Source: Siminovitchia fortis
Lineage (GTDB): Bacteria > Bacillota > Bacilli > Bacillales > Bacillaceae_C
Assembly: GCF_003605365.2 (NCBI RefSeq)
Contig: NZ_QYTU02000011.1
Span: 1 to 64,000, forward strand
Direction of reading: 5' to 3'
Length of the DNA: 64,000 bases
Part shown: positions 46,108-55,411 of the stretch, piece by piece
How positions within the stretch are numbered: the stretch's first letter is position 1
Layout of the letters: every line of letters starts with the position of its first letter
Notes under the pieces: model-generated
Database searches by the model: none
The model's input: the letters and a program-made list of their open reading frames with translations, nothing else
Told to the model about the DNA's origin: nothing
Program-made: the position numbers and the translations under genes

Positions 46108-47308
46108 ATTTCCTACATCTCTCCTTTTCTATGTCTTCCATATAATGATAAATCCATCCGTAATCTTTATGCCATATACCTACCAGATCCATCTCTCCCT
46201 GACAATGTGGACATTGAAGAGGGTCTTGTTCGAAAGATTCCATCATACGTTCACGATATGACTTCTTTTTACGTTTGGTTTCCAATAATAGTGAAATTTG
46301 CTTCGTTCTCATGAATGCATGTAAGCTTAATATTTGCTGAGCTTTATAATGGGATCTCCTACTATATAACCCATATCTACCAACCATTCGAAAATGTTTT
46401 GGCGGAATATGTTGAAGAAGTTCAAATATAAATTTATATACAGGTACTTTTTTATCTATCCGTTTACCAGTACGGTGATCTTCATACCAATATTGAACTT
46501 CATCTCCGTCATATTCCACAACGCGGTATTCCGCGATTGCTGGTCGTGCTAAATATCGGCCTATGTATTTAGCTACACTTTTCGCATTCTTCATCTTTTT
46601 TTCTGCATTTACATAAAACCCTTTAGGATACCTTTGGAATAAATCATTAATCAATTCTTTGACTTTTAGGTCCCTCGGAAACCATTTTTTCAATAGACCT
46701 AATACAATCTTTTGCCATGATTTTCTTAAATACTCATAAGGGATAAAGGGAGTAGATACCCATTTATTTTGGTTATCCAATGCCCCTTCCGTAACAAGAG
46801 CGTGTATATGGGGGTTAAAAGTCAGATCACGTCCAAACGTATGGATAACTGTAATGACACCTGAACGTAGTCCTCTTTCTTTATTTCTTTGATCATGATG
46901 ATATTGAAATACATCTGAAACTTGTTTACTTAGCTCATTTAACTTTTTCCGGTCATTATAAAATAACTTCCGTAATTCTTTAGGAATAGTGAATACCATA
47001 TGGCGATGGGGAACATCAAAGATCATTTCCTGTTGTTTATCTGCCCAGTCATCTGTATACTTTTTTCCGCAACGATGACAAAACCTACTTTTACAAGTAA
47101 AGCAGACAAATTTAGGGTTAGGATTTTCACATCCTAAACATTCATAACGGGCATAACCTATATCCTTGGATCCGCAACTTATCGTTTTCTCCACTGTTTC
47201 TTTTATATCTTCTCGATAACTTTCTGGAAATCGATTAGAATGCAGATACCAAAATCCCGCAAAATGTTCTTTTAGAATTTGTTTTATTACCCCGGAACCC
47301 TTAGCCAT
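46076..47308 (-). CDS. IS91-family (HUH) transposase
   Basis: 410 aa. N-terminal zinc cluster (YECLGCENP, CFTCKSRFCHRCGKK), HUH metal motif FNPHIHALVTEG, and conserved Tyr region VAKYIGRYLARP with a second Tyr in YRVVEYDG; C-terminal CPHCQGEMDL ribbon. Rolling-circle transposase. Intact reading frame. ATG 47308 lies behind a weak AAGGAGTAA ribosome site. Confidence 0.9.
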   Translation of the reverse strand: MAKGSGVIKQILKEHFAGFWYLHSNRFPESYREDIKETVEKTISCGSKDIGYARYECLGCENPNPKFVCFTCKSRFCHRCGKKYTDDWADKQQEMIFDVPHRHMVFTIPKELRKLFYNDRKKLNELSKQVSDVFQYHHDQRNKERGLRSGVITVIHTFGRDLTFNPHIHALVTEGALDNQNKWVSTPFIPYEYLRKSWQKIVLGLLKKWFPRDLKVKELINDLFQRYPKGFYVNAEKKMKNAKSVAKYIGRYLARPAIAEYRVVEYDGDEVQYWYEDHRTGKRIDKKVPVYKFIFELLQHIPPKHFRMVGRYGLYSRRSHYKAQQILSLHAFMRTKQISLLLETKRKKKSYRERMMESFEQDPLQCPHCQGEMDLVGIWHKDYGWIYHYMEDIEKERCRKYGIPYQKRPG

Positions 47309-47390
47309 TTTTATTACTCCTTAAAGTGTTGCTTGAATTGTACCACAAGAAGTTATCCACAACTGCAGAATTTTATAATTTCCTATACAA

Positions 47391-48005
47391 GAACAAAGGC
47401 GCAAGCGCCTGTTTATCGACGTACAGACTGAAATGCGGAAGACGGCCGTTTAGGGGCGACAAGCGCTGGCCGCCGACAAACGCCACATCCTGTGGCGTCG
47501 GTGGCACTAGGACATCCTGTCCGTCGGAGGGCAAACCTGTGAAGTCGTTCTTTGACTTCATTGGTTTGACCGAAGCGACCTCGAGCCCCTGCCGTCTGAA
47601 GCTAGACACTGGAGCGCTTCTGACGAGATAAAGGATAAGGAAAGCCGGAGAGTGCCTGCTTATCGGCGCAAAGCTAGACTACGCTTGCGAAGGCGTAGTT
47701 TGCCTTCAGCAGCGATTGGCTTAATCCTTGCGCCGATGGCACTCGCAGCCGGACAACACGCGCAGCGGAGCGATGTTGACTTATCGTAGGAAAGCTACTA
47801 CTTGAGATGGCTTCGTGTGATGCTTCCTTGAGTTGGGGTCGTGCAGCTTTGCTATGATGTTCGCCTACGCCTCCTAGAGTAAGCTGCGCCGCAGGAGCAC
47901 TTTAAGTGTGAAGTCTGCTAGTCGATAGGCGCTGGCCGCCTTAAAGCGCCACGTCCTGTGGCGCCGGCGGCACTAGGACCTCCTGTCCGTCGGAGCCGGA
48001 CTCAG
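47391..48005 (+). repeat. composite of nested dispersed repeats
   Basis: Starts AAAGGCGCAAGCGCC then CGACGTACAGACTG (type A start); type A words GACGAGATAAAGG, ATGTTGACTTATCGTAGGA and GAAGTCTGCTAGTCG follow in order, but interrupted by a type B module (about 47655-47755, CGAAGGCGTAGTTTGCCTTCAGCAGCGATTGG region) and by two copies of a type C module (GGCCGCC...CCTGTGGCG...GGCACTAGGAC...CCTGTCCGTCGGAG at about 47467 and 47935). Non-coding; the open frames in it are by-products of GC-rich repeats. Confidence 0.75.
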
Positions 48006-48064
48006 CACTGAGTGACAAATAAGTTACTTACAACCTGAGCATTTTATAATACGCTAAACAATTA

Positions 48065-48093
48065 AAAAAGCAAGCGAATATGCTTGCTTTTTT
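48065..48093. terminator. isolated hairpin terminator
   Basis: AAAAAGCAAGC-gaatat-GCTTGCTTTTTT, a symmetrical stem that can end transcription from either side of the repeat block. Confidence 0.75.
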
Positions 48094-48235
48094 AGCTTGC
48101 CTTCTCCCCATTCATATATCTATCGAAAACCGCAGTTTTGCCGGAGTATGATTGGAAGAATACTCTTTTTTCCGTTAGAATGAATTCATATTCTCAAAAG
48201 GTTATAGAAATTAGGAAAGGAACCAAACCTGCTGC

Positions 48236-48847
48236 ATGTTTAAAAAATGGGTTGACTTAAAATTAATCGGAGGCATATTCTTTGCTTTCCTGCTCATCTA
48301 TGTCACGTTCGACAGAAAAGATGTATTTTGGTATTTATATACGGCCACTCTCTTATTTTTAATCAGCTATACAATCGTAAATGAACAGCTTGACGATGAA
48401 GTGCCGGCAAAGGACTATATCAAACACGGGCTTTGGTCGGGAATTTCCCTTTATTTGCTGTTTTTTGCTGGGAACCGGATATTATCCGTTTTGCCGGGCT
48501 CATTGGACAGCCAGGTTGCATCGCTATTCAACTTTTTTTCTTTTAAATTCATTTGGCATTACCTCGTCCTTATTTTTATCATGATTCCCGGAGAAGAAAT
48601 CTTTTGGAGAGGGTTTGTCCTTAAAAGGATGACAAGACTGCTAAGCCCTGCAGCAGCCGTAATCGGCGCCGCCTTGCTGAATGGAGCAGGCTTTTTCCTC
48701 TCAGGATATCCCATATTGGCCTTAGCCGCTTTCGTGAGCGGCCTCGTCTGGGGAACCTTGTATTTATGGAAACGGAGCATACCTCTTGTCATTTTTTCAC
48801 ATTTGACGTTTGACCTGTTATTATTGATGATCTTCCCTTTATATTAG
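48236..48847 (+). CDS. CPBP (CAAX/Abi) intramembrane metalloprotease
   Basis: 203 aa, 6 predicted spans. Motif 1 EEIFWRGF (catalytic Glu pair and Arg), motif 2 His in LLNGAGF-type region, motif 3 SHLTFDLL with metal His. CPBP proteins process membrane peptides, e.g. bacteriocin self-immunity or spore-related substrates. Weak ribosome site (AAAGGA 12 nt upstream), so the start is uncertain. Followed by a lipoprotein gene 42 nt downstream. Confidence 0.82.
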   Translation: MFKKWVDLKLIGGIFFAFLLIYVTFDRKDVFWYLYTATLLFLISYTIVNEQLDDEVPAKDYIKHGLWSGISLYLLFFAGNRILSVLPGSLDSQVASLFNFFSFKFIWHYLVLIFIMIPGEEIFWRGFVLKRMTRLLSPAAAVIGAALLNGAGFFLSGYPILALAAFVSGLVWGTLYLWKRSIPLVIFSHLTFDLLLLMIFPLY

Positions 48848-48889
48848 GCAAATCATATTTTGAAAAACATTATACAGGAGGCCATTAAA

Positions 48890-49588
48890 ATGAAAAAAAT
48901 GAAGTTATTATTCATCTTCCTGCTTGCCGCTGCCATGCTTTCAGCCTGCGGGACAACAAAAAAAGAGCAAAATGCCGGAAGCGGCGGCAGTGATGGAAAA
49001 GAAAACACCGAAACTGCAGACGATGGCACCAGCAAACAACAGGACGATGAAGGCAAATCCGATGATGAATCCCCAGATGGACAAGATCAAAAAGAAAATG
49101 AAACCGGGAGCGGATCAGACAAGATCCGTCTGATGGAAAAAAACCTCAATTATCAATGGAAAGGCGAGGAAAAAGAAGAAACGGCTTTTTTAAAGGAGAG
49201 CGACAATCAGGACTATTCCCTATACGTACTCCCGGACTATGAACTGACCGGCGAGGAACCGCGAAAAGATGTCCTCTACCTGAAAGAGAATGATACATTG
49301 TTTATGCGGATTGAGCTCCTTCCGGCTGACGCAGAATTAAATGATGAAATTGAAACAGCCAAATCGCAGCTTGAATCTGTCAGCTCCGATATAAAAGAGG
49401 CCAAGCCGCAAGGGCACGAGTGGCTGAAAGACGCAGCCGGCTTTACGGCTGATAATGGAAATGAAAAAGTCAGCGCATATCTCATCCCGCAAAAAGATTG
49501 GCTCCTGAAACTGACAATTTTTACACCCGTCAAAGAAGATGCGGAAGATCCTTTCTTAAAAATGGCCGAAACGATTGAAAAAAAGTGA
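48890..49588 (+). CDS. uncharacterised lipoprotein
   Basis: 232 aa from ATG 48890 (AGGAGG 9 nt upstream). Lipobox LSAC at about residue 20, then a Gly/Asp/Glu/Lys linker to about residue 80, then a mixed domain (KNLNYQWKGEEKEETAFL, DYSLYVLPDYELTGE). No family recognised. The preceding CPBP protease gene is a possible partner. A dispersed repeat starts 9 nt after the stop. Confidence 0.8.
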   Translation: MKKMKLLFIFLLAAAMLSACGTTKKEQNAGSGGSDGKENTETADDGTSKQQDDEGKSDDESPDGQDQKENETGSGSDKIRLMEKNLNYQWKGEEKEETAFLKESDNQDYSLYVLPDYELTGEEPRKDVLYLKENDTLFMRIELLPADAELNDEIETAKSQLESVSSDIKEAKPQGHEWLKDAAGFTADNGNEKVSAYLIPQKDWLLKLTIFTPVKEDAEDPFLKMAETIEKK

Positions 49589-49597
49589 AATAGACAT

Positions 49598-49720
49598 AAG
49601 AAAAGCGTAAGGCGCGCAGCCTTAGGCGACAAGCACAAGGCAAATTTTGATGAGGGAGTTCTTCAGCCACCACAGCAATTTGACTTGATCCTTTCGCCGA
49701 TGGCGCCTGGAGCTGGACAA
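49598..49720 (+). repeat. dispersed intergenic repeat, type B copy 4
   Basis: Starts AAGAAAAGCGTAAGGCGCGC 9 nt after the lipoprotein stop, ends GATGGCGCCTGGAGCTGGACA. Orientation relative to the gene is the same as in the ylaK, ktrC and ykuU copies. Confidence 0.8.
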
Positions 49721-49779
49721 AGAAAGGCTTCTTTTGAAAAAAATTTTCATATCAAGTTATACTTTCTTTCTTTTTTGCT

Positions 49780-49811
49780 AAAGCCCGGTGAGTGAATTCA
49801 CCGGGCTTTAT
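49780..49811. terminator. ykvI terminator
   Basis: AAAGCCCGGTGA / TCACCGGGCTTT stem containing the ykvI stop codon; T-tract on the minus strand (TTAGCAAAA weak). Confidence 0.65.
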
Positions 49812-50835
49812 CCGGCTTGATCAACAGCAAAAATAAAAATCCGATGCTGATATACCCGAACAAAGGATATAAGATTTCCAACAAGGTCCCGTATTTGACA
49901 AGACTGATGACATAAACAACAGACAAAAGGCAAATATAGATCCAGAGGCTGTGGATAGGCAAATAACTCCGTATCTGCCTTTCCAGCCCGTACAAATTCC
50001 CGATCACCGATGTGAAAATCTCCCCATATATAATAAGAAGATATAAGAAATAAAGTGTGCCTGCTGTCCCTTCTACAATCACTGCCATTGGGATGTCAAA
50101 ACTTGCGGGATCAGACAGCGTTCCAAGTGATATGTGGCTTGATGAAAGAATGACAGTGAGCAGCAGGCCGCCGATCACCCCTCCCCTTTTTACAGCGGAA
50201 CGGTCCTTGATCTCTGCAGCCATCGGCACCAGAACCGCCTGGGCCAAGGCAAGGTTAAATGCGGCATATGAAAAAGCCGACAAGACTGCTTTCCCTCCTT
50301 CTTCCCACCCTGATGAAACCACAGGTGCAAAAACCCGGCTGCCTGTATTCATCACCAGGAGCATAACAAGGAAATTGAAAACAACCATCATCGGGACAAC
50401 AAATGTATTGACCGCAAACAACCCTTTCACCCCGGCAGCCATGACAATAAGTGTAAGAATTACTGTAAAGACCAAGCCTGTACGCTGCGGCAGCCTAAGC
50501 TGTTCCGTAAACAATGCCTCCGCACCGGATAGCATGACAGCACATACTCCCGTCAGCATGAGCATTAAAAAAATGTTCATGACCAAAGCGAGGCGGCGCC
50601 CAAACAAATATTCATTCAATTGCTCAAAGGACTTTGCCCTGATATCAATCGCGACAAGCATGATTTTAGAACCCAGCACAATAAACAGGACACCCGCCAG
50701 AAAGATGGCGGCAGTGCCATAGAAACCGAAGCGTGTAAAAAATTCGACGATCTCGCGCCCCGTTGCAAATCCCGCTCCTACTATTGTTCCCACATAGACT
50801 GAAGCGACCTGGAAAGCCTCTGACCATTTTCTCAA
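49798..50835 (-). CDS. ykvI: YkvI-family membrane transporter-like protein
   Basis: 345 aa, about 10 membrane spans, amino-acid-permease-like fold (GTIVGAGFATGREIVEFF near the N-terminus). Related to B. subtilis YkvI; substrate unknown. It is divergent from clpE across a promoter region with CtsR boxes; whether those also affect ykvI cannot be told. AGGAGCGTG-like ribosome site before ATG. Confidence 0.85.
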   Translation of the reverse strand: MRKWSEAFQVASVYVGTIVGAGFATGREIVEFFTRFGFYGTAAIFLAGVLFIVLGSKIMLVAIDIRAKSFEQLNEYLFGRRLALVMNIFLMLMLTGVCAVMLSGAEALFTEQLRLPQRTGLVFTVILTLIVMAAGVKGLFAVNTFVVPMMVVFNFLVMLLVMNTGSRVFAPVVSSGWEEGGKAVLSAFSYAAFNLALAQAVLVPMAAEIKDRSAVKRGGVIGGLLLTVILSSSHISLGTLSDPASFDIPMAVIVEGTAGTLYFLYLLIIYGEIFTSVIGNLYGLERQIRSYLPIHSLWIYICLLSVVYVISLVKYGTLLEILYPLFGYISIGFLFLLLIKPDKAR

Positions 50836-50899
50836 CAGACACGCTCCTTTCCCCTCCTTTTATCCATATGAGACAGGCCCAAAAAAAATAAATTTTTTT

Positions 50900-51011
50900 G
50901 ATCAAATGGGTTGAAAGTCAAAAAAGGTCAGTGTATAATGAAATCACAAGGTCAAAGTTGGTCAAACAACTTACCTGTTTTTTAATCGCTAAATGGTCAA
51001 AAATGATCAAA
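50900..51011 (+). promoter_or_regulatory. clpE promoter with three to four CtsR boxes
   Basis: Sigma-A promoter TTGAAA (50911-50916), 17 nt, TATAAT (50934-50939). CtsR tandem heptads (GGTCAAA-N3-GGTCAAA): 50916-50932 AGTCAAA/GGTCAGT in the promoter spacer; 50950-50966 GGTCAAA/GGTCAAA, perfect, after the start point; 50995-51011 GGTCAAA/GATCAAA. A degenerate fourth, GATCAAA/GTTGAAA, lies at 50900-50916. Confidence 0.92.
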
Positions 51012-51029
51012 CTAAATAATGGAGGTTAG

Positions 51030-53192
51030 ATGCATATGCTATGCAGCAAATGTAATCAAAGAAATGCTAACGTTCATCTCCACGTAAATATTAATGGACA
51101 AAAACAAACCTTGGCATTATGCTCCACCTGCTATGCCAATGAAAAACAAGCTCTGGGAGCAATGGGAGGATCCCCTTTCGGAAATCAATTCGGGGGATTT
51201 GATGACTTTTTCAAAGGATTCCCGGGTGCAGGAGAAAATATATTTAATCCAAACATGAATGGAAAAGTCCAGGAAAGGACCGCTGGAGGACATGGCGGGG
51301 GATTCTTAGATCAGTTCGGCCGCAACTTGAATGATGCAGCCAAAGCGGGATTGATCGATCCTGTCATTGGACGTGACGAGGAAATCAACCGGGTCATCGA
51401 GATATTGAACCGCAGGAACAAAAACAATCCTGTTTTGATCGGTGAGCCGGGTGTTGGTAAAACTGCTATCGCCGAAGGCCTCGCCTTAAAGATTATCGAA
51501 GGCAGTGTACCTTCCAAATTAAAGAACAAGGAAGTTTATTTGCTGGATGTTGCTTCTCTCGTTGCCAATACAGGCATCAGAGGACAATTCGAAGAGCGGA
51601 TGAAGCAGCTGATCGCTGAACTTCAAAAACGCAAAAACATCTTGCTATTTATCGACGAGATTCACTTGCTTGTCGGTGCCGGATCGGCCGAAGGCTCCAT
51701 GGATGCCGGCAACATTTTGAAACCGGCGTTGGCCAGAGGTGAGCTGCAAGTCATCGGGGCCACTACTTTAAAAGAGTACCGTCAAATTGAAAAAGACGCG
51801 GCATTGGAAAGACGGTTCCAGCCGGTGCAAGTCGGCGAACCAAGCAGGGAAAAAGCGCTGGAAATTTTAAAAGGCTTGAAAGACAAATATGAAAGCTTTC
51901 ATGAAGTGACTTACACAGACGAAGCAATCAATGCATGCGTCGACTTGTCAAGCCGCTACATCCAGGATCGCTTCCTGCCGGACAAAGCCATTGACTTGAT
52001 GGACGAAGCAGGTTCCAAGTTAAACTTGATGATCAATGAACCAAGCAAGGAAGAAGCACAGCGGCGTTACGCTGAAGTGGAAAAAGAAAAACAGGCGGCA
52101 CTTGCCAAAGAAGATTATGAAACTGCCGCAAAACTCCGCGACGAAGAAGCGGAGTTGGAGAAAATATTGAATGAGGGCTCAGCCGGACCACGGATGGTTG
52201 TGGATGTTAAGCATATCCAGGACATCATCGCTGTGAAAACAGGAATTCCAGTCGGAAAGCTTGAGTCGGATGAACAAAAGAAAATGAAAAAACTTGCTGA
52301 CAATCTATCTTCCAAAGTAATCGGCCAGGAAGAAGCGGTTCAAAAAGTGGCCAAAGCCATCCGCCGCAGCCGCGCCGGTTTGAAGGCGAAAAACCGCCCG
52401 ATCGGATCATTCCTTTTCGTAGGACCGACAGGAGTAGGTAAAACAGAATTGACTAAAGTATTGGCCGAGGAACTTTTCGGAACAAAAGATGCCTATATCC
52501 GCCTGGACATGAGCGAATATATGGAAAAACACAGCGTATCCAAGTTGATTGGATCTCCTCCAGGATATGTGGGACACGAGGAAGCCGGACAATTGACTGA
52601 AAGAGTGCGCCGCAATCCGTACAGCATCATCTTGCTTGATGAGATTGAAAAAGCACATCCAGATGTACAGCATATGTTCCTGCAGATTTTGGAAGACGGC
52701 CGTCTGACAGACAGCCAGGGCAGAACAGTGAGCTTCAAAGATACTGTTATCATTATGACAAGCAATGCCGGAACAGGCGTAAAAGAGATCAAAGTCGGAT
52801 TTGATAAAAGCGATGCACTAAAAGAGACGAGCATCCTCGATTCACTCGGATCTTTCTTTAAGCCGGAATTCCTCAACCGTTTCGACGGAATTGTAGAATT
52901 CCACAAGCTGGAGAAAGAACACTTATTGAAAATTGTAGATCTTCTGCTCCGGGAAATGTCCGATACTTTGGCTGAACAAGGCTTGTCCATTGACATCTCA
53001 GGCGAAGTGAAAGAAAAATTAACGGACCTTGGATATCATCCACAGTTTGGTGCACGCCCGCTGCGCCGTGCGATCCAGGAACAGCTTGAAGATCAAATCG
53101 CAGATTTCATCTTGGAAAATGAAGACGCCGAGCAGCTTCAAGCTGTCGTGGAGAACGATAAAATCATCGTAAAACAAAAAGAGATTGCCTAA
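51030..53192 (+). CDS. clpE: ATP-dependent Clp protease ATPase ClpE
   Basis: 720 aa. N-terminal zinc finger C5-x2-C8 / C31-x2-C34 ([15 protein letters not shown]) is the ClpE mark. First AAA+ with [11 protein letters not shown]-type linker [19 protein letters not shown], second AAA+ with [10 protein letters not shown], and C-terminal D2-small domain. It unfolds substrates for ClpP during heat or disulfide stress. ATG 51030 has GGAGG 4 nt upstream; ATG 51036 is possible. Tight repression by CtsR is expected. Confidence 0.97.
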   Translation: MHMLCSKCNQRNANVHLHVNINGQKQTLALCSTCYANEKQALGAMGGSPFGNQFGGFDDFFKGFPGAGENIFNPNMNGKVQERTAGGHGGGFLDQFGRNLNDAAKAGLIDPVIGRDEEINRVIEILNRRNKNNPVLIGEPGVGKTAIAEGLALKIIEGSVPSKLKNKEVYLLDVASLVANTGIRGQFEERMKQLIAELQKRKNILLFIDEIHLLVGAGSAEGSMDAGNILKPALARGELQVIGATTLKEYRQIEKDAALERRFQPVQVGEPSREKALEILKGLKDKYESFHEVTYTDEAINACVDLSSRYIQDRFLPDKAIDLMDEAGSKLNLMINEPSKEEAQRRYAEVEKEKQAALAKEDYETAAKLRDEEAELEKILNEGSAGPRMVVDVKHIQDIIAVKTGIPVGKLESDEQKKMKKLADNLSSKVIGQEEAVQKVAKAIRRSRAGLKAKNRPIGSFLFVGPTGVGKTELTKVLAEELFGTKDAYIRLDMSEYMEKHSVSKLIGSPPGYVGHEEAGQLTERVRRNPYSIILLDEIEKAHPDVQHMFLQILEDGRLTDSQGRTVSFKDTVIIMTSNAGTGVKEIKVGFDKSDALKETSILDSLGSFFKPEFLNRFDGIVEFHKLEKEHLLKIVDLLLREMSDTLAEQGLSIDISGEVKEKLTDLGYHPQFGARPLRRAIQEQLEDQIADFILENEDAEQLQAVVENDKIIVKQKEIA

Positions 53193-53211
53193 TTGGGCAG
53201 TCTCTTTTTTT
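53182..53211 (+). terminator. clpE terminator
   Basis: AGAGATTGCC / GGGCAGTCTCT stem with TTTTTTTC; the stop codon is inside. Confidence 0.75.
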
Positions 53212-53225
53212 CATTTATTCAGTTT

Positions 53226-53486
53226 TCATGATGATTGTACATGTCTTGCAGGATACGGTTTTGAGAATATTACAAACGATTGTTTGCGGCTTTGGTTTGT
53301 TGTCTTAGCAGAGGGTGTCGATTGAAAATTATGATAATAATCGTTTAAAAGCTGGTCAAGTTCACGGCTGCAGGTAATCGTTTCATCTGCGCTCAATCCG
53401 TATTTTTCGCCTAGAATGAACATTTCTTCCCGTTTTCGTTGAATCTTTGCCAAAAAAGTGCTTTGATCCTTACTGCTGTTGCACAT
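53226..53486 (-). CDS. Spo0E-like aspartyl phosphatase
   Basis: 86 aa. Contains the Spo0E signature ELDQLLNDYYH and helical hairpin expected of Spo0E-family phosphatases, which dephosphorylate Spo0A~P. Longer than the minimal family because of an extra basic C-terminal tail (about 28 residues). GGAGGT 8 nt upstream of ATG. Role as negative sporulation regulator is inferred. Confidence 0.85.
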   Translation of the reverse strand: MCNSSKDQSTFLAKIQRKREEMFILGEKYGLSADETITCSRELDQLLNDYYHNFQSTPSAKTTNQSRKQSFVIFSKPYPARHVQSS

Positions 53487-53612
53487 GTGTTACTTACCTC
53501 CGCCATCCATTCTTTTCAACTTTTCTATTATCTCAAAACTACACATCAATGTAAATAAATATCCAGAAGTTGACACTATTCGGACAAAAATAAGATTATT
53601 TTTTCATATTGA

Positions 53613-54119
53613 TCATAGAGCACCTTCCAATTTTAACAGAAGTTCCTTTTTGTTGACTTGATTCCCCGCATAACCTGTTAATTTGCTATTTTTTCCAATC
53701 ACCCGATGGCATGGGATCAATATCGGCAATCGGTTGGCCCTGTTTGCCTGTCCAACCGCTCTCACTGCTTTTTCATTTTGTATGGAAGCTGCGATTTCAG
53801 CATATGTCCGGGTTTCTCCATAAGGAATTTCCAACAGACTATTCCACACAGCTTTCTGGAAGTCCGTTCCTTCAGGAGAAAGAGGAACAGAAAATTCCCG
53901 CCTTTTACCATGGAAATAATCTGATAATTGATTGGCAGCCTCTCGTAGAATCGGATGATCCCTTCCTTCCTTCATATTGTTTTTTACCGATTCCGGAACA
54001 TCATCCATTTTAAAATAAATACCTGTCATTCCATAATCTGCAGCGGTTAGAAATAGTTTACCTATTGAACTGTCCATCTCTGTATAATAAAATTTGTTTG
54101 TTGTAAAATTTCTGTCCAT
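53613..54119 (-). CDS. ogt: methylated-DNA-protein cysteine methyltransferase
   Basis: 168 aa DNA repair enzyme. Suicide acceptor Cys at about residue 137 in LIPCHRVIG, C-terminal wHTH with NRLPILIPCHRV and KLTGYAGNQVNKKELL. Removes alkyl groups from O6-guanine. ATG 54119 (AAGGAGG 8 nt upstream) rather than the longer frame to 54140. Confidence 0.94.
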   Translation of the reverse strand: MDRNFTTNKFYYTEMDSSIGKLFLTAADYGMTGIYFKMDDVPESVKNNMKEGRDHPILREAANQLSDYFHGKRREFSVPLSPEGTDFQKAVWNSLLEIPYGETRTYAEIAASIQNEKAVRAVGQANRANRLPILIPCHRVIGKNSKLTGYAGNQVNKKELLLKLEGAL

Positions 54120-54237
54120 TGTATTAGCCTCCTTATCCACTTATATTACTTTTTTATTTGTTACAAAAACGTAATGTTTGTGAATGCGTATAAAGGGAAA
54201 ATGCATAGTGACTAACTTGGTATGTAGGTGATCACTG

Positions 54238-55260
54238 ATGAAAAAAAGAGATTATTATTTTGACAACGCCAAAATCCTGTTGATTTTTCTGGTCGTATTT
54301 GGGCACTTCCTTCAATCCTATATTGAAACAAGTTCGTTTATTTCCTTTTTATATAAATTCATATACACATTTCATATGCCCGCGTTTATTCTGATTTCGG
54401 GTTTCTTTGCCAAAGGCATTTATGAAAAGGGCTATATTGCCAAAATCACCAAAAAACTGATTCTGCCCTATATTTTATTCCAAATTGCCTACGCCGTATT
54501 TTACTATTTTTTGCACAGCAAAGATACCTTTAAACTGGAACTTTTTCAGCCGCATTGGTCCCTTTGGTTTTTAATCAGCCTTTTTTGCTGGAATATATTG
54601 CTGTTGGCCTTTAGCCGCATGAAACCCGGAATTGCTTTGGCCATCACTCTTTTGGCCGGTCTTGGAGCAGGCTACTTTGACTGGATTTCAACTTATTTCA
54701 GCCTGTCGAGAACCATTGTCTTCTTTCCGTTTTTCTTAACAGGTTATTTTTTAAGCAAAAAAGATTTCAAGAAACTCATCCAGCCAAAGGCAAAAGTTGC
54801 CGCGCTCATTGTCATGTTTATCGTAGCCGTCGGCATCCTATGTTTCCCTGACCTGAATGAAAAGTGGTTCTTTGGTTCAAAAGCATATAGTGAATTTCAT
54901 AGCGCGGAGATTTTTGGAATATTACAGCGGGCGGGAATATACATGGTCCAATTTGCGATGACTGCATGTTTTTTTGCATTTGTTCCTCGCAGGCAATTCT
55001 TCTTTACGAACTGGGGAAGAAATACACTGTACGTCTATTTGCTGCACGGATTCATTGTACGTACATTTAGGGGAAGTGGCCTTGAGGATTACGTAGATCA
55101 AGTGCAGGCATTACCTTTATTATTAATAGTCAGTCTTCTGTTGACCGCTCTCCTTTCGAGTAAATTTGTAACGAGCCTCACCCAGCCGATTATAGAAATG
55201 AAGTGGTCAAAGTTAAAGCATGCTGCAAACCGGCTGCGGAATGAATACAGTTCACTTTGA
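54238..55260 (+). CDS. ykrP: acyltransferase-3 family membrane protein
   Basis: 340 aa, 10 hydrophobic segments, with the N-terminal Acyl_transf_3 pattern YYFDNAKILLIFLVVFGHFLQS (His in TM1) and Arg in FAKGIY loop. Such proteins O-acetylate wall polymers or polysaccharides. Synteny with ogt supports ykrP. ATG preceded by GGTGATC rather than a clear AGGAGG. Confidence 0.82.
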   Translation: MKKRDYYFDNAKILLIFLVVFGHFLQSYIETSSFISFLYKFIYTFHMPAFILISGFFAKGIYEKGYIAKITKKLILPYILFQIAYAVFYYFLHSKDTFKLELFQPHWSLWFLISLFCWNILLLAFSRMKPGIALAITLLAGLGAGYFDWISTYFSLSRTIVFFPFFLTGYFLSKKDFKKLIQPKAKVAALIVMFIVAVGILCFPDLNEKWFFGSKAYSEFHSAEIFGILQRAGIYMVQFAMTACFFAFVPRRQFFFTNWGRNTLYVYLLHGFIVRTFRGSGLEDYVDQVQALPLLLIVSLLLTALLSSKFVTSLTQPIIEMKWSKLKHAANRLRNEYSSL

Positions 55261-55262
55261 TG

Positions 55263-55287
55263 GAGCGATTGATTCGCTCTTTTTTTA
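55263..55287 (+). terminator. acyltransferase gene terminator
   Basis: GAGCGA-ttga-TTCGCTC followed by TTTTTTT. Confidence 0.8.
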
Positions 55288-55411
55288 TTCATCTTTTACC
55301 TAAATTCGCTATAGTTCGAAAAATTCCTGCTTTTCTTATCACAAATTGTAGTTTTCTTTTTTCTTCGATAAAATGGATAAAGTAGTGAAGAAAAAAGGAG
55401 CTGCGAACGAA

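Larger units (their letters stand above)
45812..47394 (-). mobile_element. IS91-like insertion sequence
   Basis: About 1.58 kb holding a HUH transposase and a small overlapping ORF. Bounds are inferred: the GAAC target word occurs at 45808-45811 and 47391-47394, each followed by AAA(A/G)GCGC. IS91-type elements insert next to GAAC or CAAG and make no target duplications, so the edges are uncertain. A GTCCCAAGTG / CACTTGGGAC hairpin at 45838-45866, downstream of the transposase, is a candidate oriIS structure. Confidence 0.65.

Noticed and set aside
47326-47631. 100-codon frames on both strands in the repeat block
   Set aside because: They derive from GC-rich palindromic repeats, have no ribosome sites and no protein features.
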